A stretch of 33,663 nucleotides of DNA from Erysipelotrichaceae bacterium RD49 (GCA_015233825.1 JADGIS010000008.1:1-33663); one strand, 5' to 3'. Positions 7,087 through 15,468 are shown, counted from the first letter of the stretch. The notes: generated from the sequence alone by a model not told the origin. A program made the numbers and translations.

Positions 7087-7557
7087 ATGGAGAACCCGCC
7101 AAAGGGAGTTGGTTTTTTAATCGCTGTCATCCACCGCACAGTGCGGTCCCGCGTCAATTCCATTTTAAAAGATGCGGACCTGACCAAACCACAGATGGAT
7201 GTCCTGATGTTTTTAAAACGCAATGAAGATGAAGACCATCGCGTCATTCAGCGCGATTTGGAAAACTATTTCCAGATTACCAACCCCACCGTTTCAAGCA
7301 TGATCAACCGTTTAGAGGCCAAAGGCCTGATTGAACGCATCACTGATTCCAACGATCGCCGGATTCGGCAGATCGTTCTGACTGCTAAATCCAAAGATTT
7401 GCTCCATAGAATGAATGCGACGATCAAAGAAGCGGAAGAAAACATGCTCGAAGGCATCAGTTCGCAGGAACTGGAACAAGGAATGCATTTTCTAGAAACA
7501 ATCCTGCACAATCTGCAAAGTAAGGAGGAACACAAATTTGATTGCCACACTTGCTAG
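7087..7557 (+). CDS. MarR-family transcriptional regulator
   Basis: A MarR winged-helix repressor that probably controls the exporter genes behind it. There are two in-frame ATGs. The first (7081) directly abuts AAGGAG with no spacing, so I take 7087, giving 156 aa. The recognition region is IQRDLENYFQITNPTVSSMINRLEAKG in general form: ITNPTVSSMINRL (about residues 68-80), followed by the wing with SNDRRIRQIVLT. Helices LLHRMNATIKEAEENMLEG and the C-terminal LEQGMHFLETIL form the dimerisation part. It overlaps the next gene by 20 bases, which indicates translational coupling. The promoter with nested dyads lies at 6905-6963. Inducing ligands cannot be read from sequence. Confidence 0.9.
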   Translation: MENPPKGVGFLIAVIHRTVRSRVNSILKDADLTKPQMDVLMFLKRNEDEDHRVIQRDLENYFQITNPTVSSMINRLEAKGLIERITDSNDRRIRQIVLTAKSKDLLHRMNATIKEAEENMLEGISSQELEQGMHFLETILHNLQSKEEHKFDCHTC

Positions 7558-9280
7558 ACAAATCAAGCAATACAAACGTGAAACCATCCTCACCCCGATT
7601 CTAGTTGCACTAGAAGTTCTCTTTGATATCTTGATTCCCTTTTTCATGTCAAAGATTGTGGATGATGGGATTACGCCTGGCAATATGGACAACGTCTGGC
7701 TCTATTCCGGCTTGATGTTGGCTTGTGCTGTTGCAGCACTCATCTGCGGCGCCTTGTCGGGAAAGTATGCCGCTATTGCATCAGCCGGGTTTGCCAAAAA
7801 TCTGCGGGAAGCTGAATTTAAAAATATTCAAAACTTCTCCTTTTCCAATATCGATGAGTATTCAACCGGGGGGCTGATTACACGTTTGACCACTGATGTC
7901 ACCAACGTCCAGAACTCATTCCAGATGATTATCCGAATCGCGGTTCGTGCTCCGCTAAACTTCATCATGGCCCTGGTTATGGTCATGTATTTGAGCTCAA
8001 CCATCGGCTGGTGGCTGATTGGCATCATTGCCCTTTTGGCGATCGCAATCGGCATTCTGATCTCGCGGGCTGGACCGATCTTTAACAAAATGTTCAAGAT
8101 GTATGACCGCTTGAATGAAGAAATCCAGGAAAATATCACCGGCATCCGCCCCGTCAAATCCTTCGTTCGCGAAGACTATGAAATCGACCGGTTCAATCAG
8201 CGAAGCCAGGATATCTATACAGTTAACCGCAAAGCTGAACTGCTGATGATTCTCAACCAGCCGCTCATGCAGGCCGCTGTGTATGCCTGTATTTTATTGA
8301 TCGCCTGGATCGGCGCACACTTGATCGTTGGCGGTTCAATGGAAGTGGGCGTTTTATTTTCGTTGTTCTCTTATGTCATGAACCTGCTGATGTCCTTGAT
8401 GATGTTTTCCATGATCCTGGTTATGGTCACCATGTCAGCAGCCAGTGCCAAACGAATCACTGAAGTCATCAACCAGGTTTCCTATCTGGACTCACCAAAA
8501 GATGGCCTCAAAGAAGTCAAAGATGGTTCTGTTGAATTTGACCATGTGTACTTCAATTATGCAGAACAGGTTGACGGCCACTACGTTTTGCGCGATATCA
8601 ACTTTTCGCTGCCTTCGGGAACCACGCTTGGGATTTTAGGCGGAACCGGTTCTTCTAAATCTTCCTTGGTCAGCTTGATTCCTCGTCTTTATGATGTAAC
8701 CAAAGGTTCAGTCAAAGTCGGCGGCGTTGACGTCCGTGATTATGATTTGAAAGTTTTACGCGACAGCGTAGCCATGGTATTGCAAAAAAACGTTCTCTTT
8801 TCCGGGACCATCAAAGAGAACATGCGCTGGGGAGATGAAACGGCGACCGATGAAGAAATCGTGGAAGCCTGCCGTCTTGCCCAAGCAGATGAATTTATCT
8901 CGCGCATGCCGAAAGGCTATGACACCTATATTGAGCAAGGGGGTACGAACGTTTCCGGCGGGCAGCGCCAGCGTTTGACCATTGCGCGTGCTTTGCTCAA
9001 GAAACCGAAAATCCTCATTCTGGATGATTCGACTTCCGCTGTCGACACCAAGACGGACTACTTAATCCGCGAGGCTTTCAAAACCAAAATTCCAAACACC
9101 ACCAAGATCATCATCTCGCAGCGTGTTTCTTCTTTGCAGGATGCGGATCAGATCATGGTTCTTGACCGCGGCCACTTGATCGCAATGGGCACCCATGATG
9201 AACTTCTAAAAACCAATGAGATCTACCGCACAACATGGCAGGCTCAACAGAAAGGAGACGATAACGATGCCAGGTCCTAA
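7538..9280 (+). CDS. Heterodimeric ABC exporter subunit with degenerate ATP site
   Basis: Fused transmembrane plus ATPase half-transporter (580 aa) of the BmrC/LmrC-like multidrug exporter type. It starts at TTG 7538, preceded at the right distance by AAGGAGG inside the end of marR. Six membrane segments span about residues 15-305. In the ATPase domain the Walker A is GGTGSSKS (368-375), where the Gly before Lys374 is Ser373. Q-loop Gln416 and a good signature VSGGQRQRL (472-480) are present. Walker B reads ILILDDSTSAVD, with Asp497 in place of the catalytic Glu. The switch His is Gln528 (IISQRVSS). Asp-for-Glu and Gln-for-His are normal for the non-hydrolytic subunit of heterodimers; the Walker A change is not. 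It overlaps the partner gene by 14 bases. Confidence 0.9.
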   Translation: MIATLARQIKQYKRETILTPILVALEVLFDILIPFFMSKIVDDGITPGNMDNVWLYSGLMLACAVAALICGALSGKYAAIASAGFAKNLREAEFKNIQNFSFSNIDEYSTGGLITRLTTDVTNVQNSFQMIIRIAVRAPLNFIMALVMVMYLSSTIGWWLIGIIALLAIAIGILISRAGPIFNKMFKMYDRLNEEIQENITGIRPVKSFVREDYEIDRFNQRSQDIYTVNRKAELLMILNQPLMQAAVYACILLIAWIGAHLIVGGSMEVGVLFSLFSYVMNLLMSLMMFSMILVMVTMSAASAKRITEVINQVSYLDSPKDGLKEVKDGSVEFDHVYFNYAEQVDGHYVLRDINFSLPSGTTLGILGGTGSSKSSLVSLIPRLYDVTKGSVKVGGVDVRDYDLKVLRDSVAMVLQKNVLFSGTIKENMRWGDETATDEEIVEACRLAQADEFISRMPKGYDTYIEQGGTNVSGGQRQRLTIARALLKKPKILILDDSTSAVDTKTDYLIREAFKTKIPNTTKIIISQRVSSLQDADQIMVLDRGHLIAMGTHDELLKTNEIYRTTWQAQQKGDDNDARS

Positions 9281-11171
9281 TTCGATGCCAAAAGGCCCAA
9301 TGCCCGCTGGAAAACCAAAACTCAATCCTGAAGGCTTAAGCCGGCTGTTCAAAATGATCTGGAACGATTATCGCTGGTCGATTTTGATCATTGCCTTTCT
9401 GATCTGCTTTTCGGCTTTTGCCAACGTCTATGGCAATACCTTCCAGCAGTCTTTAATTGATGACTACATCAGTCCGATGCTTCAAAGCGGAAGCAAGGAT
9501 TTCACTCCCTTGCTTCATGCCATTGCCCAGCTTGCCATGATTTATCTGCTGGGTATTGTTTCCACCTATACTTGGAACCGAATGATGGTCCGCATTTCTC
9601 TGGGGACTTTAAACAACGTTCGTGAGCGCCTGTTTGCCCATATGGAATCTCTGCCGATCAAATATTTTGATACCCATGCCCATGGCGATATCATGTCGGT
9701 TTATACCAATGATACGGATACGCTGCGCCAGATGATTTCCCAATCCATTCCACAGGTCTTCTCCAGCCTGGTTTCAATTATCATGGTGGTTGTGGCTATG
9801 GTTTCCATGTCCTGGGTTTTGGCAGCCATCACTTTCTTGTTTGCCTTCTGCATGCTGATGATTGCCAGAACCATTACCCACTCCTCCGGCCGCTACTTTC
9901 GCGAGCAGCAATCCCAGCTGGGCAAGGTCAATGGCTATATTGAAGAAATGATCGAAGGCACCCGGGTTATTAAAGTCTTCAACCATGAATCGGCCGTTGA
10001 AGAAGCGTTTTCCGTCCTCAATGAAAACTTGTTCCAGGCTTCAAGCAAAGCCAATATCTATGCCAATATTCTGATGCCTGTCTGCATGAACTTTGGCTAT
10101 ATCTCGTACGTCGTCTGCGCTTTAGCCGGGGCTTACTTTACGATTCATGGCATGTTTGGCATGACGATCGGCACCATTTCAGCCATGCTTTCCTTAAACA
10201 AAGCCTTCAACAACCCGATCACCCAGATCTCCCAGCAGATCAACGCGGTTGTCATGGCGCAAGCGGGTGCTGCCCGGATCTTTGCTTTATTGGATGCGCC
10301 ATCGGAAACCGATCAAGGCATCGTTACATTGGTTCGCGCCAAACAAGTCGATGGCCAATGGGTTGAATCCAAAGAATACACCGGCCACTGGTGCTGGAAG
10401 CATCCGCGCGCGGAAGGCAAGTTTCAAATGGTTCCTTTGCGCGGTGATGTCGTATTCGATGATGTAACCTTTGGTTACGTTCCTGAAAAAACGGTTTTGC
10501 ATGATATCAATCTTTACGCCCATGCCGGCCAGAAAATTGCGCTGGTTGGCGCCACCGGGGCTGGAAAGACGACCATCACCAATCTGGTCAACCGCTTCTA
10601 CGATATCAATAAAGGGTCCATCACGTATGATGGCATCAATATTGACCTGATTAAAAAGCCAGATCTGCGCCGTTCGCTTGGTGTGGTGCTGCAGGATACC
10701 CAGTTATTCTCCGGCACGATCATGGATAATATCCGCTTTGGCAAGCTGGAAGCAACCGATGAAGAGTGCATTGCAGCCGCCAAGCTCGCTCGAGCCGACA
10801 GCTTTATCAACCATCTTGAAAATGGCTATAACACCTATATTCATGCCAATGGTGAATCCCTTTCCCAAGGCCAGCGCCAGCTGTTGGCCATTGCCCGCGC
10901 TGCGGTAGCCAATCCGCCGGTTTTGATTCTGGATGAAGCCACCTCCAGCATCGATACCCGCACTGAACGCCTGGTTCAGGAAGGGATGGATGAGTTGATG
11001 AAAGGCCGAACCGTCTTTGTCATCGCTCACCGCTTGTCGACGATTATGAACTCCGATGCGATCATGGTTCTCGACCAGGGCCGCATCATTGAGCGCGGCG
11101 ACCACGATTCTTTGATCAAGAAAAAAGGCGTTTACTACCAGCTTTACACGGGCGCCTTGGAAATGGATTAA
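9267..11171 (+). CDS. Heterodimeric ABC exporter subunit with consensus ATP site
   Basis: Partner half-transporter (634 aa). The ATG at 9267 follows AAAGGAGA and overlaps the end of the first subunit. It has a Pro/Gly/Lys-rich N-terminal tail, six membrane segments (about 35-320), then a linker of about 45 residues containing GHWCWKHP between membrane and ATPase domains, as seen in BmrD-type partners. Walker A is GATGAGKT (428-435). Q-loop is VLQDTQ. The signature reads LSQGQ (532-536), a mild variant. Walker B is ILDEATS with Glu557, and the switch His588 lies in IAHRLST. It therefore supplies the hydrolysing Walker A/B/H set, matched with the good signature of subunit one. Likely role: drug or lipid export at the cytoplasmic membrane. 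Closed by the terminator at 11278-11305. Confidence 0.92.
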   Translation: MPGPNSMPKGPMPAGKPKLNPEGLSRLFKMIWNDYRWSILIIAFLICFSAFANVYGNTFQQSLIDDYISPMLQSGSKDFTPLLHAIAQLAMIYLLGIVSTYTWNRMMVRISLGTLNNVRERLFAHMESLPIKYFDTHAHGDIMSVYTNDTDTLRQMISQSIPQVFSSLVSIIMVVVAMVSMSWVLAAITFLFAFCMLMIARTITHSSGRYFREQQSQLGKVNGYIEEMIEGTRVIKVFNHESAVEEAFSVLNENLFQASSKANIYANILMPVCMNFGYISYVVCALAGAYFTIHGMFGMTIGTISAMLSLNKAFNNPITQISQQINAVVMAQAGAARIFALLDAPSETDQGIVTLVRAKQVDGQWVESKEYTGHWCWKHPRAEGKFQMVPLRGDVVFDDVTFGYVPEKTVLHDINLYAHAGQKIALVGATGAGKTTITNLVNRFYDINKGSITYDGINIDLIKKPDLRRSLGVVLQDTQLFSGTIMDNIRFGKLEATDEECIAAAKLARADSFINHLENGYNTYIHANGESLSQGQRQLLAIARAAVANPPVLILDEATSSIDTRTERLVQEGMDELMKGRTVFVIAHRLSTIMNSDAIMVLDQGRIIERGDHDSLIKKKGVYYQLYTGALEMD

Positions 11172-11277
11172 GTTTTTTTCGATGCTGTTTCAAATGCAGC
11201 CTTGCCTATGGATTTCCATCCGGATCAGCCATTTCAAATCCTTCGTTTTGCAAAGCAAAATATTGAAAGAAATTTTG

Positions 11278-11305
11278 TCCGTCCCAGAATTTGGGGCGGA
11301 TTTTT
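11278..11305 (+). terminator. Intrinsic terminator of the marR-ABC exporter operon
   Basis: TCCGTCCCA (11278-11286) pairs with TGGGGCGGA (11292-11300), including one G-U pair, around a 5-base loop, and is followed by five Ts. It lies 107 bases after the second exporter gene and just before the next gene's leader, so it could also act within that leader. Confidence 0.75.
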
Positions 11306-11318
11306 GCGTATACGCAAA
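11303..11318. promoter_or_regulatory. 16-bp perfect palindrome before the ArdC-like gene
   Basis: TTTGCGTATACGCAAA is a perfect palindrome lying directly before the AGGAGGTG ribosome-binding site at about 11319-11327. Its position suggests an operator, or an RNA hairpin that controls translation of the gene at 11332. Its left end is the T-run of the preceding terminator. Confidence 0.5.
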
Positions 11319-11331
11319 CAGGAGGTGTTGT

Positions 11332-12264
11332 ATGAACGATAAACACATCAACCAACTGCTTGCCACTTTGCAAGAGGGCGTCAATACGCTCACCAGCTCA
11401 GAACAGTACCAAAACTATCTGAAAACAATGGCCCGCTTTCCAAGCTACTCAGCTCGAAACTGCCTGCTGATCTTCACCCAAAATCCCAATGCCACCTTGG
11501 TGGCCGGCTATAAAAGCTGGAAACGACTCTTTGGCCGGCAGGTGCGCGAAGGGGAAAAAGGGATCCGGATTCTGGCTCCCTACTCCTACACGGTGGAAAA
11601 AACAGCCGGCTTCAATCAGATCAAAGAAACACGCATCGGCTATCGCAGTATCTGCGTCTTTGATATCTCCCAAACCGAGGGCCCAGAGCTGCCCGCCCTG
11701 CCCCAGCCAGCCTTACTGTGCGGCAAATGCGGCTTCTTGCAGGCAAGCATTCCAATTCTCAGCAAACTGACCGGCTTTGCCATTTATCCTGCCGTCCTTT
11801 CCAATGGCCATATGGGTGAATGCTGGTTTAGCCAGAAGCAGATCTTTTACAGCGAAACACTGGAAGAAAAGCATATCTTCAAAACGCTCATCCACGAATG
11901 CACCCATGCACTGCTTCATGATTTTTCCAATGACAGCCAGATCGATGATTTTGAGCACCAGCTCTATCTCAATGCTGACCTTCGTGAAATTGAAGCAGAA
12001 TCCGTCAGCTACGTCGTCTGCCAGGCTCTTGGCCTTGACAGCGCTGACTACTCCTTTCACTACATCGCCAACTACAAGCAAAACCATGCGTTTTTAACCG
12101 AGTCCTTACAGCGAATTGCCCGCACTGCACAAGTAATCTTACAAGCTTTAGCTCCGGATCTGTTTTGTAGCTATGAGCCAAATAACAATAAATATCCTTT
12201 CAATCAACAGGCTTGTTTGACAAGTAGACAGGGATCAACACCTGCTTCTTCTACACGTCCATAA
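11332..12264 (+). CDS. ArdC/LtrC-like ssDNA-binding domain with zincin metallopeptidase
   Basis: Proteins of this architecture are carried by conjugative elements, where ArdC-type domains bind single-stranded DNA and counter host restriction. The ATG at 11332 follows AGGAGGTG, giving 310 aa. The ArdC N-terminal-like region (about 5-90) has the conserved SARNCLLI, then GYKSWK and VREGEKGI. A gluzincin-like domain follows with HECTH (188-192) and a downstream REIEAESVSYVV helix where Glu221 or Glu223 would be the third zinc ligand. There are also Cys130, Cys133 and Cys139-type residues in LLCGKCG. The last 35 residues are polar and look unconserved. No relaxase or other transfer gene is near, so it is an isolated cargo or remnant, apparently intact. 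Confidence 0.8.
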   Translation: MNDKHINQLLATLQEGVNTLTSSEQYQNYLKTMARFPSYSARNCLLIFTQNPNATLVAGYKSWKRLFGRQVREGEKGIRILAPYSYTVEKTAGFNQIKETRIGYRSICVFDISQTEGPELPALPQPALLCGKCGFLQASIPILSKLTGFAIYPAVLSNGHMGECWFSQKQIFYSETLEEKHIFKTLIHECTHALLHDFSNDSQIDDFEHQLYLNADLREIEAESVSYVVCQALGLDSADYSFHYIANYKQNHAFLTESLQRIARTAQVILQALAPDLFCSYEPNNNKYPFNQQACLTSRQGSTPASSTRP

Positions 12265-12296
12265 ATCAATTCCGCCTTATTCTTTCTTGGGCGCAT

Positions 12297-12336
12297 AAAA
12301 ACATAAAGGGAGATAGCTATCTCCCTTTATGTTTTT
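12297..12336. terminator. 40-base perfect palindrome, bidirectional terminator
   Basis: Arm AAACATAAAGGGAGATAG (with two further leading As) is followed without spacer by its exact complement, ending in five Ts. It forms a 20-bp arm on both strands between the convergent ArdC-like and yjdF genes. The yjdF stop codon (TAG at 12319-12317) lies in the centre of the palindrome, so the last codons of yjdF are part of the stem. Confidence 0.9.
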
Positions 12337-12733
12337 GCTTTCTTTTTTGTTGTTTCAGCCTGAACCGGAGCTCTTGATCTGCCTGATGCACTTGCCGATT
12401 GGTGTTTTTTTGCTGCGCATGCCTCTGTTCCTGTTGTAATTTCAAGGCTTGCTGCGATTTGGTGCCGATTCCAGCATTCGAAATCTGTTTTTTAGCTTCC
12501 CTTTGCATCCGTTTAGGGTTTCGCTTAGCTTCTTTGACAACCACATTTATAGCTGGGCTAAATCGGAGCTGGTCATATTTTTCTAGAACAAAACGGTAAA
12601 CTTCATAGTCTCTGGGTTCAGCACCAAAAACCACTTTGCACGCTGACAGTTGACCTTCTGATATCCTTTCAAAAATTCCGACCCAATATGGATTTTCAAA
12701 AAACACAGTTAGCCTGCTCGAAACTTTGTCCAA
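12317..12733 (-). CDS. yjdF: YjdF family protein (DUF2992)
   Basis: YjdF proteins are small Firmicute proteins of unresolved function whose genes are controlled by the yjdF RNA, which responds to azaaromatic compounds. The 138-residue sequence shows the family's hallmarks: LTVFFENPYWVGIFER at the N-terminus, CKVVFGAEPRDYEVY, LRFSPAI, NPKRMQREAKKQ, GIGTKSQQALK and a highly basic Gln/Lys-rich tail ending QKRKQKHKGR. The start is TTG at 12733, with TAAGGAGGAA just upstream. That site is complementary to a segment of the leader, so translation is probably gated by the riboswitch. It is single-gene, terminating in the palindrome at 12297-12336. Confidence 0.92.
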   Translation of the reverse strand: MDKVSSRLTVFFENPYWVGIFERISEGQLSACKVVFGAEPRDYEVYRFVLEKYDQLRFSPAINVVVKEAKRNPKRMQREAKKQISNAGIGTKSQQALKLQQEQRHAQQKNTNRQVHQADQELRFRLKQQKRKQKHKGR

Positions 12734-12738
12734 AACAA

Positions 12739-12900
12739 TTCCTCCTTAAAACTGTAATGAACAAAGAATGGACGACCTAAGGAGGAAGGTTACTTACATC
12801 ATTTGATGCGGCTGGACTACCTACCAGCTCTGCAGAAACTCTGCGTTGTGTTTTTATCTTTGCCTATCAAAGTTACCACAGATCAAAGATTTGCGCAGAT
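12739..12900 (-). ncRNA. yjdF riboswitch with anti-Shine-Dalgarno stem
   Basis: The minus-strand leader of yjdF is highly structured. An outer stem TCTGCG/CGCAGA encloses ATCTTTG/CAAAGAT. These are followed by hairpins GCAGAGTTTCTGC and CTGGTAGGTAGTCCAG, then GCATCAAATGATGT and AAGTAACC. The end of the motif carries TTCCTCCTTA (plus-strand 12778-12787), an exact complement of the gene's TAAGGAGGAA site (12739-12748), giving a 10-bp sequestering stem. Order, position and neighbouring gene match the known yjdF RNA, which senses azaaromatic heterocycles. Control is probably translational, since there is no T-run. Confidence 0.8.
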
Positions 12901-12927
12901 AATCGTACAGTGTTTGGTTGAATCCAC

Positions 12928-12969
12928 GAAAAAATCCGCCTCCTCAAGAGAATTTGGGGACTGCGGATT
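12928..12969 (-). terminator. Terminator of the ABC-2 export operon
   Basis: On the minus strand AATCCGC (12969-12963) pairs with GCGGATT (12939-12933), followed by six Ts. It lies 18 bases after the permease stop at 12987 and upstream of the yjdF riboswitch, separating the two transcripts. Confidence 0.75.
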
Positions 12970-12986
12970 CTTTTATATTTACGAGT

Positions 12987-14645
12987 TTATGAAACATTGT
13001 CCAGATACTTGTGGAACCATTTCACCGGCTGCTTCCAGAGCAGGCCGATCATCACAACCTGGATGACGAATACAGTCGCAATGGTTAAAACCAAGGAATT
13101 CGAGAGAGAATAAATCAACCATGCAGCCACAAAGATGATCACCCCCATCAAAAAGGATGCAAACATGCCTAAAAAGACATTCAGGTTATTTTTGACAGCC
13201 TGGGCTTCATCCTGCCAATCCAGCTTCGGATGGTAAATATCCATTAAAAGCGAGGTCTGACAAGAGAGATAACTTGGCACGATGGCACCGAGCAAGGCGC
13301 CAATCAGGGCAAAAAACTGAAAGCCGATAAAAAACAAGATGCCCCCGATCATGATCAAAGAGGAAAGGATGGCCAAAATCATGGCAACATTGATTTTAGC
13401 TTGGAGCTGTTTTTCGATGGGGACAGGAACACTCTTCATCCACGCCAAACCCGCCCGGCCGCCGCGGGTAATGGCCGTCTGGGTGGTGGCAGTCGATCCG
13501 CCAACCATATAGCCAATCACCATGCCCACCAGCATTGCGGCCCAGAACATCGGCAGATTCACCGTTTTTAGCATCGCATTGATCATCAGGCTGAGCTGGG
13601 CTGAATCGATCTCGGTATTTTTAAATACAAAATAAATCGGGACCATGAAGGCAATCGGCAAAATAAACGCGCCCAATACGTTATTGGTCAAGTAGGCAGG
13701 CGTGCGCACGAGGGTATCGATTTCAACTTTCGCTAAAAGCGAAGCCATGCTGCCATTCATGACATCTTTGTTGGCCGCTTTGCGTTTTTTCGGAGAGCTG
13801 CCAACCGCATTGGTCGCCGCGACCAGATAAAATTTGCTGGCTAAAAACTGGAAGAGCAAATAGCTGCCAGCCAGAATAGCCACATTGATTCCAAAGTTCA
13901 AAAGCGAAGGGCGCAGAATCCCTTCAAACGCTGCCCACGCCGATGGAAAGAGATAAATCGGGATTGAGCCGCCCAAGGCATTGAACATAGCCGCTGAACT
14001 GTGAGCATCGTTATTGGCCTGGGACATCATCTCGGGGTTGCCGTAAATTGCACTCATCATGACCAAGACCAGGACAACCGTCATGATCCCAAACAAGGTC
14101 ATAAATTTATCTTTGCTGCGAAAAAACGGCAGAAAACGCATCATCAAAATGATTACTCCCGCTAAAATAAAGATCGTTGAAAGCCCGGTAAATATTCCGT
14201 ATCCAAACATCAGCACGCACTGCAAAACCGAAAAGACACCCGAGAGGGCAGCTGCCCCGGTCATGGTGATGACCACCGCCAAAAGAAGCGGCCCAATCAT
14301 CGAAAGAATGAGCAGTGTTTTGGCATTGATGATTTCTTTGGCCCGCAGCGGCATAGCCAATAAAACAGGCAGATCTTTGGAAAAGTAGTACGTGCTGGGA
14401 AAGGTTGCAAATAACATCAGCACCAGGATCATGCTGATAATCATCAACAAGGAACGCAGCATCACCTCGCTTTGCCCGCTTTGAAATGAGAACAAAATCA
14501 GTGCGCCATATAAGCCGATATAGACTCCGCCGATTACCAGCACCAGAAGCATCACCAACAGGTTGCGCCGGCCGCGCTTGGTTTTGAGCGACAGGCTGAA
14601 ACCGTCATGAAACATCGTCCGGTACAAAAGCCAAGTTTTATTCAT
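12987..14645 (-). CDS. ABC-2-type exporter permease (putative)
   Basis: A 552-residue integral membrane protein with about twelve hydrophobic segments. These include clusters at residues 28-52, 65-85, 110-135, 140-170, 185-205, 255-280, 330-350, 365-385 and 420-550. A cytoplasmic loop around residues 285-320 carries KKRKAANKD. It resembles the large 'putative ABC exporter' permeases found next to a single ATPase rather than the shorter ABC-2 permeases. Its ATG overlaps the ATPase stop by 8 bases (14638-14645), so the two are translationally coupled and form one transporter. The substrate cannot be read; peptide, drug or lipid export are all possible. Terminator at 12928-12969. Confidence 0.82.
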   Translation of the reverse strand: MNKTWLLYRTMFHDGFSLSLKTKRGRRNLLVMLLVLVIGGVYIGLYGALILFSFQSGQSEVMLRSLLMIISMILVLMLFATFPSTYYFSKDLPVLLAMPLRAKEIINAKTLLILSMIGPLLLAVVITMTGAAALSGVFSVLQCVLMFGYGIFTGLSTIFILAGVIILMMRFLPFFRSKDKFMTLFGIMTVVLVLVMMSAIYGNPEMMSQANNDAHSSAAMFNALGGSIPIYLFPSAWAAFEGILRPSLLNFGINVAILAGSYLLFQFLASKFYLVAATNAVGSSPKKRKAANKDVMNGSMASLLAKVEIDTLVRTPAYLTNNVLGAFILPIAFMVPIYFVFKNTEIDSAQLSLMINAMLKTVNLPMFWAAMLVGMVIGYMVGGSTATTQTAITRGGRAGLAWMKSVPVPIEKQLQAKINVAMILAILSSLIMIGGILFFIGFQFFALIGALLGAIVPSYLSCQTSLLMDIYHPKLDWQDEAQAVKNNLNVFLGMFASFLMGVIIFVAAWLIYSLSNSLVLTIATVFVIQVVMIGLLWKQPVKWFHKYLDNVS

Positions 14646-15357
14646 GTCCAGTCACCCGAATGAAGATTTCTTCCAGCGAGCAGTCTGGATGCTGTTCTTT
14701 TAGAGCTTCAAGCGTACCATTGTATTTCAAATCACCGTGATCAATCAGCAAAATCTTGTCGCACAGTTTTTCCGCCACCTCAAGGACGTGAGTAGAAAAG
14801 AAGATCGTCTTGCCTTTGGCGGCCTGCTCCCGCATTTTTTCTTTCAAAATATAGCTGGCTGTCGGATCCAGCCCGGTCATTGGTTCATCCAGAAACCAGA
14901 TCTGTGGATCACAGACCAGTGCCCCGATGACAATCGCCTTTTGGCGCATCCCATGAGAATAGCTGTTCATCTGCTCATCCAATGAGCTTTCCAATTCAAA
15001 TTCTTTGGCGAGCTCTTCCATGCGCGCTTCGATCTGCTCAATCGGCCGATCATAAATACGGCCCATGAATTTAATATACTCACGTCCTGTTAAGCGCAAG
15101 AAGATATCCGGGCTGTCCGGCACAAGTACAAAGCTTTTCTTGGCTTCAATCGGATCTGTGACAATATTATGGCCATCCAGCAGAATTTCGCCGGCATCCG
15201 GCTGCAAAATTCCCGTCATCATATTGATCGTTGTGGTCTTACCTGCTCCATTGGGACCGATAAAACCAGTAATGGTTCCATCGGGGATCACAACACTCAG
15301 ATCTTTGACCGCCGTTTTGTCACCAAAACGCTTGGTGACATGGTTGATTTCAATCAT
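14638..15357 (-). CDS. ABC transporter ATP-binding protein (ABC-2 exporter)
   Basis: Stand-alone 239-residue ATPase driving the permease encoded next. I start it at ATG 15357 (MIEINHVTKRFG) because AGGAGG lies just upstream; an earlier in-frame start would run through the operator palindrome. Walker A is GPNGAGKTT (about 35-43). Q-loop region is LVPDSPDIF, where the usual Gln is replaced by Pro-Asp as often seen in ABC-2 ATPases. Signature is YSHGMRQK. Walker B is WFLDEPMTGLDP with the catalytic Glu, and the switch His sits in STHVLEVAEKLC. The C-terminal HPDCSLEEIFIRVTG matches the drug/peptide ABC-2 group. Expression is probably controlled through the palindrome at 15369-15388. Confidence 0.92.
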   Translation of the reverse strand: MIEINHVTKRFGDKTAVKDLSVVIPDGTITGFIGPNGAGKTTTINMMTGILQPDAGEILLDGHNIVTDPIEAKKSFVLVPDSPDIFLRLTGREYIKFMGRIYDRPIEQIEARMEELAKEFELESSLDEQMNSYSHGMRQKAIVIGALVCDPQIWFLDEPMTGLDPTASYILKEKMREQAAKGKTIFFSTHVLEVAEKLCDKILLIDHGDLKYNGTLEALKEQHPDCSLEEIFIRVTGHE

Positions 15358-15368
15358 ATTTCCTCCAA

Positions 15369-15388
15369 AATGTGGAAAATTCCACATT
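15369..15388. promoter_or_regulatory. 20-base operator-like palindrome before the ABC-2 operon
   Basis: AATGTGGAA (15369-15377), AA, TTCCACATT (15380-15388) is a perfect 9-bp inverted repeat with a 2-base centre. It lies directly upstream of the ATPase ribosome-binding site. It is typical of a dimeric repressor operator, such as GntR (YtrA) type. No regulator gene is adjacent, so the binder would act from elsewhere. Confidence 0.6.
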
Positions 15389-15468
15389 TATTTAAGTAAT
15401 TGTTAAAATGATAGTCCTCCCTTTGCCTTCTCGTCAATGGATCTTTGCATCCTTACAATCTAGAAAGA

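Noticed and set aside
11182-11331. Upstream extension of the ArdC-like gene
   Set aside because: It would cross the exporter operon terminator and the 16-bp palindrome; ATG 11332 has a strong AGGAGGTG site.
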